27,005 nucleotides of DNA from JBBSEZ01 sp038239195 (GCA_038239195.1 JBBSEZ010000088.1:1-27005); one strand, 5' to 3'; numbered from the stretch's first letter, positions 7,265-15,536 are shown. The notes: generated from the sequence alone by a model not told the origin. Program-made: numbers and translations.

Positions 7265-8047
7265 GTGAGGCCAACCATTCGCCGTTGCTCCGCCCTCCTG
7301 GCGTTCGTCCTGTTGCCCGGTTGCGGCGTGGCCCCGCGGCGCGTCGAGGCGGATCGGCCGGTGGTGGACAGGCCGGTGAAGGGGGCGATCTTCTGCGCCG
7401 ACGGGGCGGGCGGGTTCGGCCACACGACGCAGGCGCTGCGCCAGGCGGTGGACGAGCAAGACCTGCCGCTGTACGTTCATTGCCTGGAGTGGTCGCACGG
7501 CTACGGGCGGGTGCTGGCCGACCAGATGGACCATTGTCACGTCGAGGCGGAGGGCCGGCGGCTGGCGGGGCTGATCGCCGATTGGCGGGCCCGCTACCCC
7601 GGGCAGCCCGTCTACGCGGTTGGGCACAGCGCTGGCACCGCCGTCATCGTGGCGGCGGCGGCGCAGCTACCTCCGGGGAGCGTGGAGCGCATCGTGCTCC
7701 TGGCGCCGGCGGTGTCGGCGGGCTGTGACCTGCGCGGAGCGCTGGCGTGCGCGCGGCAGGGCGTGGACGTGTTCTACAGCGAGCGCGACTGGGCGAGCCT
7801 GGGGCTCGGGGTGGCGATCGTCGGCACGACAGACCGGCGCTGGTCGGCGGCGGCGGGCAGGGTGGGGTTTCGGCCGCCCGCGTGCGCGCCGGCCGACGCG
7901 GCGCTGTACGCGAAGTTGCGGCAGCACGCCTGGGACCCGTGCGTGGCGTGGAGCGGCAATCAGGGGGGGCATTACGGGGCGTCCAAGCCGGCCTACCTGA
8001 AGGCATACGTGTTGCCGCTGTTCGCAAGCGCGCGGGTGGCGCCGTGA
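7265..8047 (+). CDS. Alpha/beta-hydrolase-fold lipoprotein
   Basis: This is a 260-residue serine-hydrolase-like protein. AAGGAGG at 7251-7257, 7 nt before GTG 7265, decides the start. From there the protein begins with a lipoprotein signal peptide ending LLPGC, with lipidation at Cys20. Upstream in-frame ATGs would spoil this signal. The nucleophile elbow is VGHSAGTA with Ser122. DWASLG after the FYSERD segment, and GGHYGASKP near the C terminus, could supply the acid and His. The hydrophobic strand PVYAVGHSAG and RIVLLAPAVS fit the alpha/beta-hydrolase core. A lipase or esterase role at the envelope is inferred from the fold; the substrate is unknown. It is convergent with the gene at 8111. 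Confidence 0.78.
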   Translation: MRPTIRRCSALLAFVLLPGCGVAPRRVEADRPVVDRPVKGAIFCADGAGGFGHTTQALRQAVDEQDLPLYVHCLEWSHGYGRVLADQMDHCHVEAEGRRLAGLIADWRARYPGQPVYAVGHSAGTAVIVAAAAQLPPGSVERIVLLAPAVSAGCDLRGALACARQGVDVFYSERDWASLGLGVAIVGTTDRRWSAAAGRVGFRPPACAPADAALYAKLRQHAWDPCVAWSGNQGGHYGASKPAYLKAYVLPLFASARVAP

Positions 8048-8059
8048 GCAGCCGAGCTC

Positions 8060-8097
8060 GTTGCGCGGCAGGCGGGGCCCGCCACCCGGCGCGCAAC
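8060..8097. terminator. Two-part hairpin between convergent genes
   Basis: GTTGCGCG (8060-8067) pairs with CGCGCAAC (8090-8097). Inside it GGCGGG (8071-8076) pairs with CCCGCC (8078-8083). It lies between the hydrolase stop at 8047 and the stop of the minus-strand gene at 8111, so it could serve either transcript. Confidence 0.5.
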
Positions 8098-8110
8098 ACG
8101 CTCGCCGAGC

Positions 8111-8590
8111 TCAATTTTCCGGGCGGTGCGGGGGGCCAATGGGGGGGCGAGGCCCCGCGGGCGTGCTGCCTTCGAGGCCGACGACGGGGCGAGCCGGCGG
8201 CTGCGGCGCGACCCCTTCCTCGGCGGTCACCCCGAGCTTCTGGAGCCGCAACCTCTGCTGCTCGAGCCGCTCTTTCAGAAGGGCCACGGTCTCCCGCTCG
8301 GACTTCTCCAGGGCCGCCTTCTGGGCCTTGATCACGTCCAGCTTGGCGAGCAGGTCGTCGATGCTCAAGGCGCTCGGCTCCGGCCGAACGGGAGCTTGGG
8401 GTCGAAAGTCCCGGGCCATCAGGGGGCCGCCCGGCCCAACCGGCGGGGGGCCCTCCGGCGGGGGGCCCTCCGGTGTACCCGATGGGGGGGTGGGATCGGG
8501 TCGAGCGCCGGCGGGGAGCGAGTAGGCCCCTACCAGGGCCAGCACAAGGAGGACGGCGATCGCGCCGCCGAGAAAGCCAGTCCGTTTCAT
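8111..8590 (-). CDS. Membrane-anchored proline-rich coiled-coil protein of unknown function
   Basis: This 159-residue protein is not recognised. It begins MKRTGFLGGAIAVLLVLALVG, a signal peptide or single membrane anchor. A proline/glycine-rich stretch follows (about residues 30-58), with tandem PEGPPP units encoded by a direct DNA repeat near 8447-8472. Then comes a helical region (about 78-120: LDDLLAKLD-like, then KAQKAALEKSERETVALLKE) with coiled-coil character. The tail is again rich in proline. Two ATGs are in frame. GGAGG is 2 nt from the first (8596) and 8 nt from the second (8590), so 8590 is preferred. The layout suggests an extracytoplasmic coiled-coil held at the membrane; anything more would be a guess. 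Confidence 0.6.
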   Translation of the reverse strand: MKRTGFLGGAIAVLLVLALVGAYSLPAGARPDPTPPSGTPEGPPPEGPPPVGPGGPLMARDFRPQAPVRPEPSALSIDDLLAKLDVIKAQKAALEKSERETVALLKERLEQQRLRLQKLGVTAEEGVAPQPPARPVVGLEGSTPAGPRPPIGPPHRPEN

Positions 8591-8713
8591 GGGCATTACC
8601 TCCACCTACGCGGGGGGCAAGACGCGGAGGGAGTGTATCCGGGCGGCAACGAGCGGGTCAATCGAGAACGGCCGTGAGTTCTCTGGCGAACTTCCCTCTG
8701 GAAGGGCACGTCC

Positions 8714-8719
8714 TACAAT
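8714..8719 (+). promoter_or_regulatory. Probable -10 (TACAAT) for the VOC gene
   Basis: TACAAT matches the bacterial -10 at five of six positions and lies about 50 nt before the ATG at 8771. A weak CTTCCC sits 17 nt upstream. It stands out in the GC-rich spacer. Confidence 0.4.
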
Positions 8720-8770
8720 CCCTCTGCGGCCTCGTCCCTCGACACTCCCGCGGCAAGGGTGAGCGAAGCA

Positions 8771-9178
8771 ATGCCCGGCCACCAGATAACCCAGATCGAC
8801 CACGTCTCCGTCCTCGTCACCGACGTCGAGCGCAGCCGGCGCTTCTATCGCGACCTCCTCGGCCTGAAGGAGATCGCCAAGCCGCGCACCTTCGACTTCT
8901 CGGTGCTCTGGTTCAACCTCGGCAATCAGCAGCTCCACCTGCTCCTCAAGGACCGCCCCGACAGCGTCAGCCCGCGGCACTTCGCGTTGCGCGTCGCCGA
9001 TTGCGCGGCCGCCCGCGCCTACTTCCAGTCCCACGGCGTCCCCACGCAGGAGACGACGCCCATCCCCGGCGCCGACCGCTTCTTCATTCACGACCCCGAC
9101 GAGAACCGCATCGAGGTCATCCAGTGGTTGCAGCCTTACGACCCCGCCGCGAGTGGGGCGACGAAGCTGGACGGATGA
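8771..9178 (+). CDS. VOC family protein (glyoxalase/dioxygenase superfamily)
   Basis: This 135-residue single VOC module is built of two beta-alpha-beta-beta-beta halves that usually bind a divalent metal. Visible landmarks are the first-strand metal ligand in IDHVSVLVTD, SRRFYRDLLGL, the paired strand LHLLLKD, FALRVAD, and the closing FFIHDPDENRIEVIQW with its Glu ligand. Members include glyoxalase I, fosfomycin-resistance enzymes and extradiol dioxygenases; nothing here selects one of these. An in-frame GTG lies at 8759, but ATG 8771 gives the usual short N terminus. Only a weak AAGGG precedes it. The WD40 gene begins 28 nt after its stop and may be cotranscribed. Confidence 0.85.
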   Translation: MPGHQITQIDHVSVLVTDVERSRRFYRDLLGLKEIAKPRTFDFSVLWFNLGNQQLHLLLKDRPDSVSPRHFALRVADCAAARAYFQSHGVPTQETTPIPGADRFFIHDPDENRIEVIQWLQPYDPAASGATKLDG

Positions 9179-9206
9179 GGGGAGCGCCCGGCCTGCGGAG
9201 GGGACT

Positions 9207-10083
9207 ATGATCGTGCTCGAGGGTCGGAAGCAGGACGTCGATGCGCTGGTCTTCTCGCCGGACGGCCGCGAGTTGGCGCTGGGCGGGACCGCGTCTCACG
9301 TCCAGGTGTGGGACCTGGGTCGCGGGGAGGTCAGGTCCGTTCTGAGGCCACAAGGCCCGCACCGGGCGGTGGTGTACCTGGCCGACAACCACCTTCTCAC
9401 CGCCACGGGCGGGGGCGCCGTGCGCGTGGCCGCCCGGCCGTTCGCGAGGACGGCCCACGCGGTGGGATCGCGCGTCAACTATCTCCACGCCACCCCGACC
9501 GCCGACGGGCGGTGGTCCTGGCCGGCTCGCTCCTCTATGGGCCGTCCCTCGAGTGCCGGGAGCTGCCCGACCTCTGCGAGCGCTGGCAGCGCCGCGGGCA
9601 GGGCCGCAACTCTTTGTTTCGGCTGTGCCCGTGTCCGGACGGCCAGATGGTCTGTAGCGATAGCGCCGCAATCCACCTGTTCGATCCTCAAACCGGGGAA
9701 GTCGTCCGGCACGTCGCCTCGCACCCCGAGGCGGTGCCGGCGCTGGCCATCAGCCCGGACGGCGCCCTCCTGGCCGTCGCCGCGGGGGACGCGTCTCCTG
9801 CTCTGCGAACTGGCGACCGGACGGCGGCGGGAGGTCGGCAGTCAGGGGCGCAAGCACTTCACCGACGTGGCCTTCCACCCCTCCGGCCGGGTGCTGGCGG
9901 CGTCCTCCAACCACGAGACGGTGCGCGTCTTCGATGCGGCGAGCCTGGGCGAGCCTGGCAGAGGTGGCCGCCTTCGACTGGGAGGTCGGCCCGGTCCGCC
10001 GGATCGCCTTCGCGCCCGACGGACAGCGGGCGGCGGCCGCGGGCAAGACGGGCCGGGTCGTGATCTGGGACGTGGACCTATAG
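9207..10083 (+). pseudogene. WD40-repeat protein gene broken by three single-base indels
   Basis: A good GGAG ribosome site (9197-9200) precedes ATG 9207. The encoded WD40 repeats are clear but need three frame changes. Segment 1 (MIVLEGRKQDVDALVFSPDG...) runs to about 9510. A missing base near 9511 moves the frame to VVLAGSLLYG... and ALAISPDGALLAVA. An extra base near 9794 restores the first frame (LLLCELATG, VAFHPSGRVLAA, VRVFDAAS). An extra C at 9954/9955 moves it to AEVAAFDWEVG...IAFAPDG and VVIWDVDL with TAG 10081-10083. The corrected product would be about 291 residues with several WD blades. Either the gene is decaying or the assembly has errors here. The role of such stand-alone WD40 proteins is unknown, perhaps protein-protein scaffolding. 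Confidence 0.72.
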
Positions 10084-10141
10084 AGTTGGTGGCCACGCGG
10101 CCCTCCCCCGCGATTCGGAGAGGGGCCTCCGTGCCCTGCCG

Positions 10142-12091
10142 TCAGTCGTCGTCCCCCATCAGCTTCCCCCAGTGCCCGACGGTCACCACGCGCGGCATCA
10201 GCCGCCCGGAGCCCGCCAACCGCCCGCCGATGCGCTGGCGGAGCAGCGCCCGCCCCTCCTTCTCGCCGGTGCCGTTGTGAATGTCGATGCGCAGGAGCTC
10301 CCCCAGGTGGGGCGAGTTGGCCAGGTGCTCCAGGCCGAGAACCCGATGAGACGTAACGTTGTGCAGGGACAGCAGCCGCAGTTGCCGCAGCACCGGCCAG
10401 CCGGCCAGTGCCTCCATGCCGGCCGTGCCCAGGCGGTACGAGCCGATGGTCAGGGACGTGAGCTGTGGCCAGGGCCCTCCCGCCACCAGGGCCCTGGCGT
10501 GGTCGGGCGTCAGGCTCCAGGACAGGCCCAGGTCCCGCAGGGTGGCCCGGGCCGGCGAGCCGTTCAGGGCGTCCACGATGGCCTGTCCCTGCTCGTCCTC
10601 GCGGGGGCCCAGCGCGAGACCATGGAGTTGCCGGACCAGCGAGCTGTTCAGGAAGTTCCGCGTTTCCGCCAGGTCGGGCGGGAGCCAGGCGAGCCACAGT
10701 TTGCGCAGCTGCGGCAATCGTCCCGGCGCGAGCATGGCCTGGAGGGAGGTCGGCGGGAGGTCGGACAGGCTCAGGTGGGTCAACCGGCTCAACGTCCCCC
10801 GGGCGAGCAGCGCCTCCCAGGCCGGGGCGTCGGCCGGGCCCAGCATGAGGTCGAGCTTTTCCAACGACAGGGGGGGGCGGTGGGAAAGCAGCGCCTCCAG
10901 GCCCGCGGCGCCAAGCGGGCCCGCGCCAAAGTTCATGCCGTGCAGGCGGCGAACCAACCGCCCGCGGAGCAAAGCGGGGAGGTTGGCCCGCAGCCTGTCG
11001 TTCTCGGCGCTCAGGTGGAGGGTGCGCAGGGAAGGGAGGGAGCGCGAACGGCCGAGGGCCCGGAGCCCGGCGCGGCCGAGCTCGCAAGGGCCGAAGCTGA
11101 AAAATCGGAGGCGCCCGAGGTTCGGGCTCGTGGCCAGGGCCGTCAGGCTCGCGTCGGAGAGGGTGCGGTTGCTGGACAGCGAGAGCGCTTTCAAGTTCTT
11201 CGCGTACGGCGAGGACGCGAGGGCCAGGACGTCGGCGTGGTCGCTGTCGTTCATGTCGTAGATCAGCGTGCGCATCTGGGCAAAGGGGGGAGATCCCGCC
11301 AGGGCCTTCAGGCAGCCCGGTGGGAGGAAGTTGACCGTGAGCACGAGCGTGCGCAGCCGCCCCAGCAGTTCCGAGCCCGCCAGCAATTTCACGCCTTCCC
11401 CCTCGCGCAGCGCCATGGTGAAGTTGAGGTGCCGGAGGCAAGGGAGGTGGGGCGAGCCCACCAGGGCCTTCACCGCGGCCGCCTTCAGGTGGCTCATGCC
11501 CACGTTGAGGTCGCGCAGGCGCGGCAGGCGGGGGGACGAGGCCAGGAGCTCGATAACCTCGTCGGTCAGATGGTTGGACTGGAGATAGAGCTCCCGCACC
11601 CGGCCCAGGTAGGGCGAGGCGAAGAGCGCGCGCAGGTCGGCCACTTCGAGGTCGTTGTCGCCCAGGTAAAGGGCGGTGACGTGGGCCAACTGCGGGCAGG
11701 CGGCCAGGGCGGCGCCGTGTCCGCGCGCTTTGCGCAGATGAAGCCCCAGGAGCGGGAGGCGCGGCAGCCAGGCTTCGGCATTGGCCAGGAACGCGTCTGT
11801 GGGGACGCTGACGGAGCGGATCAGCCCGCCGTGAAACTCCCAGTTGGAGACGTGGCCCAGGAGGGGGCCGAGCCAGTCGGCTTCGTGGCGGAACAGCAGC
11901 GCGTCGGCCTCGGCCTCCAGTGCAAGGCGCTGGGGGCTCGACGACCGCGATCGGGAGGCGGAGCACTGGAGGCGGATGAAGGCCGCCCGCGGGTCGCCCT
12001 GGTCTTCCAGCCAGTCGGCGTAGACGAGGCGCATCTGCCGCGAGCCGGGCCGCTCGCGAATCGCTTCGAGGAGGCTCAACTCTTCGTCCAT
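10142..12091 (-). CDS. TIGR02996 domain protein with leucine-rich repeats
   Basis: This 649-residue protein begins with the planctomycete TIGR02996 domain (residues about 1-42: ELSLLEAIRERP, RLVYADWLEDQGDPRAAFIR). The remainder is a long series of degenerate leucine-rich repeats of about 24-27 residues. They recur as L-x-x-L-x-L-x-x-N or L-R-x-L-x-L, for example VTALYLGDNDL, VRELYLQSNHL, LRDLNVGMSHL and LKALSLSSNRTL. No signal peptide is seen, so it is likely cytosolic. Such proteins are strongly expanded in Gemmataceae with no known function; the repeats suggest ligand or protein binding. The ATG at 12091 lacks a strong ribosome site. It is divergent from the gene at 12245 and convergent with the broken WD40 gene. 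Confidence 0.87.
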   Translation of the reverse strand: MDEELSLLEAIRERPGSRQMRLVYADWLEDQGDPRAAFIRLQCSASRSRSSSPQRLALEAEADALLFRHEADWLGPLLGHVSNWEFHGGLIRSVSVPTDAFLANAEAWLPRLPLLGLHLRKARGHGAALAACPQLAHVTALYLGDNDLEVADLRALFASPYLGRVRELYLQSNHLTDEVIELLASSPRLPRLRDLNVGMSHLKAAAVKALVGSPHLPCLRHLNFTMALREGEGVKLLAGSELLGRLRTLVLTVNFLPPGCLKALAGSPPFAQMRTLIYDMNDSDHADVLALASSPYAKNLKALSLSSNRTLSDASLTALATSPNLGRLRFFSFGPCELGRAGLRALGRSRSLPSLRTLHLSAENDRLRANLPALLRGRLVRRLHGMNFGAGPLGAAGLEALLSHRPPLSLEKLDLMLGPADAPAWEALLARGTLSRLTHLSLSDLPPTSLQAMLAPGRLPQLRKLWLAWLPPDLAETRNFLNSSLVRQLHGLALGPREDEQGQAIVDALNGSPARATLRDLGLSWSLTPDHARALVAGGPWPQLTSLTIGSYRLGTAGMEALAGWPVLRQLRLLSLHNVTSHRVLGLEHLANSPHLGELLRIDIHNGTGEKEGRALLRQRIGGRLAGSGRLMPRVVTVGHWGKLMGDDD

Positions 12092-12133
12092 GGTTCTCGT
12101 TCGTCCGGGGCGAGAGGTGGGGCGACGAGGGGC

Positions 12134-12139
12134 ATTGTA
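12134..12139 (-). promoter_or_regulatory. Probable -10 (TACAAT) for the TIGR02996-LRR gene
   Basis: The minus strand reads TACAAT about 45 nt before the ATG at 12091. No strong -35 is visible. It is the same hexamer as at 8714-8719. Confidence 0.4.
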
Positions 12140-12244
12140 TGCGGAAGTCGGGCGGGGGGATCGTCGAGGGCACAGGCTGGACGGGAGGGCGGGGGGTGGT
12201 TACGTTGAGTGCGGGCGGAAGGGTGCTGAGGGTTGGAGACGACC

Positions 12245-12955
12245 ATGAACGAGGCGGAGTGGCTATCCTGTGACAACCCCCAGGAGATGCTACGGCTCCT
12301 CCGTCACCTCGGCGCGCCGCGTTCGCCCGCCAGCCGACGAAAGCTGAGACTGTTCGGCTGCGCCTGCGTGCGCCGCCACTGGCGCCGGGCGAGCGACCGC
12401 CGCAGCCGCGCCCTGGTCGAAGCAGCGGAGCATCACGCCGACGGGCTGGCGGGCAACCGTGAACTCGCCGCCGCCGAGCGGGCCGCCCGCGCAGCCCGCC
12501 ACGAGGGCAAGGCCCTGGTGGTCGTCGGGAGGGAGGCCCGCGTGCCGCCGTACTGCTGGGCCTATGCCGAGTTGTCCGACTCCCGTTCGCCGCAGCCCGC
12601 TTGGGAGTTCGCCCTGCTGACGACACTGCTGCCGCGCATGGTCCAGCGCACGGCGGCTGTGGGGCGGGAAGACCTGGCCCAGGCGGCTCTACTGCGCGAC
12701 CTCTTCGGCAACCCATTCCGCCCCGTCTCCCTCGAGCCCGCCTGGCTCACCCCCAGCGTCACTCATGTCGCCCTGGCCACTTACGACGAGCGCATCTTGC
12801 CGAGCGGCGCCCTTGACTCCCTGCGCCTCAAGGTCCTCGCCGATGCCCTGGAAGAGGCCGGGTGCACCAACCCGGACCTCCTCGACCATCTCCGCGGCCC
12901 CGGCCCTCACGTCCGCGGCTGCTGGCCGGTGGACCTTCTCCTCGGCAAGTCCTGA
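12245..12955 (+). CDS. Gemmataceae-type EAEWL/RKLRLFxCAC protein of unknown function
   Basis: This 236-residue protein has an N-terminal module I recognise only as recurring in Gemmataceae: NEAEWLSCDNPQEML (residues 2-16), then RKLRLFGCACVRRHW (about 31-45). A helical, alanine-rich stretch follows with ALVEAAEHHADGLAGN and ELAAAERAARAARHEGKAL. Near the middle is AALLRDLFGNPFRPVSLEPAWLT, and towards the C terminus VALATYDERILPSGALD and LRLKVLADALEEAG, which also look like family blocks. The start is ATG 12245, because GGAG lies 6 nt upstream; a TTG at 12233 is less likely. The same N-terminal module is found fused to a transposase at 25500-25856. The CxC in the RKLRLF block could bind metal, but this is untested. 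No function is assigned. Confidence 0.78.
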   Translation: MNEAEWLSCDNPQEMLRLLRHLGAPRSPASRRKLRLFGCACVRRHWRRASDRRSRALVEAAEHHADGLAGNRELAAAERAARAARHEGKALVVVGREARVPPYCWAYAELSDSRSPQPAWEFALLTTLLPRMVQRTAAVGREDLAQAALLRDLFGNPFRPVSLEPAWLTPSVTHVALATYDERILPSGALDSLRLKVLADALEEAGCTNPDLLDHLRGPGPHVRGCWPVDLLLGKS

Positions 12956-13000
12956 CGCCCCCCAGAGGGCCCTGCCGTAGCGGGCCCGGAAAGTATCCGA

Positions 13001-14326
13001 ATGGGAGCTCTCCACCCCCCTGACCCCGACCCAGCCCTCCCCACGCCCTCCGGCCAGGACGTGACGCGCCTGCGCGACCTCTCCCCCCAGCAGTGGAAGT
13101 CCGGCATCGCCGCCTGGCTGGGCTGGCTGTTCGACGGCCTGGACATGCACCTCTACGTGCTGGTCGCCGCCCCTTTCGTCGCCGAGTTGCTAGGCGTCGC
13201 CGACCAGAAAGACCCCCTCGTGGGCTACTACAGCTCCTGGATTCAGGCCGCCTTCCTGATCGGCTGGGCCCTGGGGGGAGGCTTCTTCGGGCGCATCGCC
13301 GACCGACTCGGCCGCAGCCGCGCCCTGATGCTGACGATCCTGACCTACGCCCTGTTCACCGGGCTGTCGTTCTTCGCCCAGACGTGGTGGCAGTTGCTCA
13401 TCCTCCGCTTCCTGGCCGCCCTGGGCATCGGCGGGGAATGGGCGGTGGGCGCCTCGCTCCTCTCGGAGACCTGGCCGCGCCGCTGGCGGCCGTGGATGGC
13501 CGCCGTGCTCCAGACGGGCGTAAACCTCGGCGTGATCCTCGCGAGCCTGGCGAGCTTCCTCCTGGCCGACTTTCCCTACCGGACCGTGTTCCTGGTCGGC
13601 GTGCTGCCGGCGTTCCTGGTGCTGTGGGTTCGCCGCGCGGTCCCCGAGCCGGAGGAGTGGCAAGGGGCCAAGTTGCGGTCCGCCGACGCCGAGCCGGGCT
13701 TCCTGGAGCTCTTTCGCGGCCACGTAAGGCGGATCACCGTGCTGACCGTCCTGGTGTGTTCCCTGGCGCTGACGGCGCACTGGGCGTTCCTGTTCTGGTT
13801 CTTGCAGCACCTGCGGAACCTGCCGGACCTGAGCGGCTGGACGGAGCCCGAGAAGACCCAGCTCGTCAGCAAGGCGGTCTGGCTGGTCGCGCTGGCATCC
13901 ATCACGGGAAACTTCCTGGCCGCGCTGCTCGCGCGCCGGCTGGGATACCGGCGGGCGATCGCTTGCCTGTGCCTGGCCTACTTCCTGGCGATGCTGGCGA
14001 CCTACGGCACGCCACTGGACTACAAGCTGCTCTGGTACGGGCTCACGGCGATCGGCCTGTGTCAGGGGGTGTTCGCCCTCTTCACCATGTATCTGCCGCC
14101 GCTCTTCCCGACCCTGTTGCGCACCACGGGGGCGGGCTTCTGCTACAACATCGGTCGGATCGCCGCCGGCCTGGGTACGGTCTTCTTCGGGCTCTTCTCC
14201 CAGGTAGGCGATTACCGCACGGCGCTCCTCTACGCGGGCTTTCTGTTCCTCCCCGCGGCGGGCATCGCCTTGCTGCTGCCCGAACCGCCCGACGAGCGTT
14301 CCGCCTCAGCGGGCAAAATATGCTAG
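13001..14326 (+). CDS. Major facilitator superfamily transporter
   Basis: This 441-residue inner-membrane carrier has about twelve hydrophobic helices. TM1 contains GWLFDGLDMHLYVLVAAPF with an Asp. The loop between TM2 and TM3 carries the MFS signature GRIADRLGRSRAL. TM4 and TM5 include GIGGEWAVGASLLSETWP, which is characteristic of the sugar-acid, aromatic-acid and sialate:H+ symporter branches. The second half has a weaker repeat of the signature (LARRLGYRRA). The region ending LPPLFPTLLRTTGAGFCYNIGRI is also typical. The substrate cannot be deduced. The start at 13001 lacks a strong ribosome site; a GTG at 13061 would shorten only the hydrophilic N terminus. It lies 45 nt after the EAEWL gene on the same strand. 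Confidence 0.9.
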   Translation: MGALHPPDPDPALPTPSGQDVTRLRDLSPQQWKSGIAAWLGWLFDGLDMHLYVLVAAPFVAELLGVADQKDPLVGYYSSWIQAAFLIGWALGGGFFGRIADRLGRSRALMLTILTYALFTGLSFFAQTWWQLLILRFLAALGIGGEWAVGASLLSETWPRRWRPWMAAVLQTGVNLGVILASLASFLLADFPYRTVFLVGVLPAFLVLWVRRAVPEPEEWQGAKLRSADAEPGFLELFRGHVRRITVLTVLVCSLALTAHWAFLFWFLQHLRNLPDLSGWTEPEKTQLVSKAVWLVALASITGNFLAALLARRLGYRRAIACLCLAYFLAMLATYGTPLDYKLLWYGLTAIGLCQGVFALFTMYLPPLFPTLLRTTGAGFCYNIGRIAAGLGTVFFGLFSQVGDYRTALLYAGFLFLPAAGIALLLPEPPDERSASAGKIC

Positions 14327-14329
14327 GTT

Positions 14330-14343
14330 CCCCGAAACCGGGG
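14330..14343 (+). terminator. Short GC hairpin after the MFS gene
   Basis: CCCCG-AAAC-CGGGG forms a 5-bp stem with a 4-nt loop directly behind the MFS stop. It is small and has no U tract, so termination is only a possibility. Confidence 0.3.
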
Positions 14344-14392
14344 CGGCGGCGGTGTGTTGCGCGTGCCTGCGCCCCCTTACGGGGAGGCTCCG

Positions 14393-14677
14393 ATGGCGTA
14401 TCAGTGTCCGCGGTGTAACGGGGTCGTTCGGCGGGGCACCAGCCGGGGCGCCACGCTGGTGGGTGGCCTGGCCGGCGGGTTGGTGGGCGGGCTGGCGGCC
14501 GTGGTGGTGTCCTACGTGGGGGGCTCGATGCAGTGCGAGCGGTGCGGGCCAATTCCCAAGAAGGAGTTCCCCTCCGAGACGCGGACGGAGATGTTCGTTA
14601 GCTCCCTCGCCAGCGTCAGCGTCGGCTGCATGACGCTCGTCGGAGCGGTTTACTTCCTGTCGTTCTGGCGCCCTTGA
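14393..14677 (+). CDS. Small membrane protein with zinc knuckles flanking a glycine zipper
   Basis: This 94-residue protein has an unusual layout. One CxxC (CPRC, residues 5-8) lies before, and a second (CERC, about 46-49) after, a glycine-rich hydrophobic segment (GGLAGGLVGGLAAVVVSYVGG, from about 25). A second hydrophobic helix (SVSVGCMTLVGAVYFLSFW) closes the protein. If the two knuckles bind one zinc, the glycine-rich part must form a hairpin rather than cross the membrane. The start is ATG 14393, because GGGGAGG (14381-14387) lies 5 nt upstream. I do not recognise a named family; other planctomycete zinc-ribbon proteins are similar only in general style. Confidence 0.68.
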   Translation: MAYQCPRCNGVVRRGTSRGATLVGGLAGGLVGGLAAVVVSYVGGSMQCERCGPIPKKEFPSETRTEMFVSSLASVSVGCMTLVGAVYFLSFWRP

Positions 14678-14732
14678 CCGATCGCTGAGCCGTTCTCCGC
14701 ACCAGACGGGGGAGCCTCTCTGGGAGATGGTC

Positions 14733-15536
14733 ATGAACCGGACCGAGTTCTTGACGCGAGGCGACTGCCCTTTCTCGGGCGAGCTCGCTCCCGGCGTGGA
14801 CGTTCGCCTGCTCGCCTCCGGCTCTTTGGGAGCGCAGGGACTGACCACCGCCCTGGCCCATTTTCGCGCCGGGGCCGAGCTTCCCTACCACCTGCACCCG
14901 TTCAGCGAAGCGATCGTGGTCGTGGAGGGCCAGGCCGCCGTTCTCGTCGAGGGCCGGCGTTACCGGCTTGGCCCTTTCGACGCGATGCACCTGCCCGCGG
15001 GGACGGCGCACGCGGTTAGCAACCTCTCGGCCGACGGCCCCGCCGTGCTCCACTCCTCGTTCGCCTCCGACGCCCCAACTCGCTCTCCCGTCGCGGTCGA
15101 GTTTCCGCCGGTCGAGCGGGACGAGCCCGAGCCTGGCTCCCCGGAGGGCCTGGTGCGCTTCGAGACGGCAATGGTCTACGAGTTGGCCCCCCGAGCGTTC
15201 TTCCGCGACCTGTTCAATCGGCGACTCGGCTCGCGAGGCATTTGTGGCGGCTATGGACTGTTCGAGCCGGGGGCGTCCCTCCCTTGCCACTATCACGAGT
15301 TCGACGAGTCGATCACCATCGTCGCCGGGACCGCCGTTTGCCAGGTGGCGGGGCGGGAACAAGCGCTGGCGAACTGCGATACCGCTTGCATTCCGCGCGG
15401 CCGGCCGCATCGCTTTCTCAACCGCTCGGACCGGCCGATGGCGATGGTGTGGGTGTACGCGGGCGACGAGCCCGACCGCATCCTCGTGGACGCCGGTTAC
15501 TGCGAAGGGGCCCTTCCGCTGACGGGCCTTCGGTGA
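14733..15536 (+). CDS. Bicupin domain protein
   Basis: This 267-residue protein has two cupin barrels. In the first, YHLHPFSEAIVVVEG supplies His53, His55 and Glu59, with PAGTAHAV later in the barrel. In the second, CHYHEFDESITIVAG supplies His186, His188 and Glu192, followed by PRGRPHRF. Both barrels therefore look able to bind a metal, unlike many bicupins where one site is lost. Relatives include (S)-ureidoglycine aminohydrolase-like and sugar-binding bicupins; nothing here decides between them. Two ATGs compete. GGGAG (14722-14726) abuts the first (14727) but is 6 nt from the second (14733), so 14733 is chosen. The hydroxyacid dehydrogenase gene faces it on the other strand, 37 nt away. 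Confidence 0.82.
   Translation: MNRTEFLTRGDCPFSGELAPGVDVRLLASGSLGAQGLTTALAHFRAGAELPYHLHPFSEAIVVVEGQAAVLVEGRRYRLGPFDAMHLPAGTAHAVSNLSADGPAVLHSSFASDAPTRSPVAVEFPPVERDEPEPGSPEGLVRFETAMVYELAPRAFFRDLFNRRLGSRGICGGYGLFEPGASLPCHYHEFDESITIVAGTAVCQVAGREQALANCDTACIPRGRPHRFLNRSDRPMAMVWVYAGDEPDRILVDAGYCEGALPLTGLR

Noticed and set aside
10172..12208. 678-codon plus-strand frame opposite the TIGR02996-LRR gene
   Set aside because: The minus strand shows TIGR02996 and leucine-rich repeats; the plus-strand frame shows only its mirror image.
9750..12716. 988-codon minus-strand frame across three genes
   Set aside because: It is out of frame with the LRR protein and antisense to the genes at 9207 and 12245. It is proline- and arginine-rich with no motifs.
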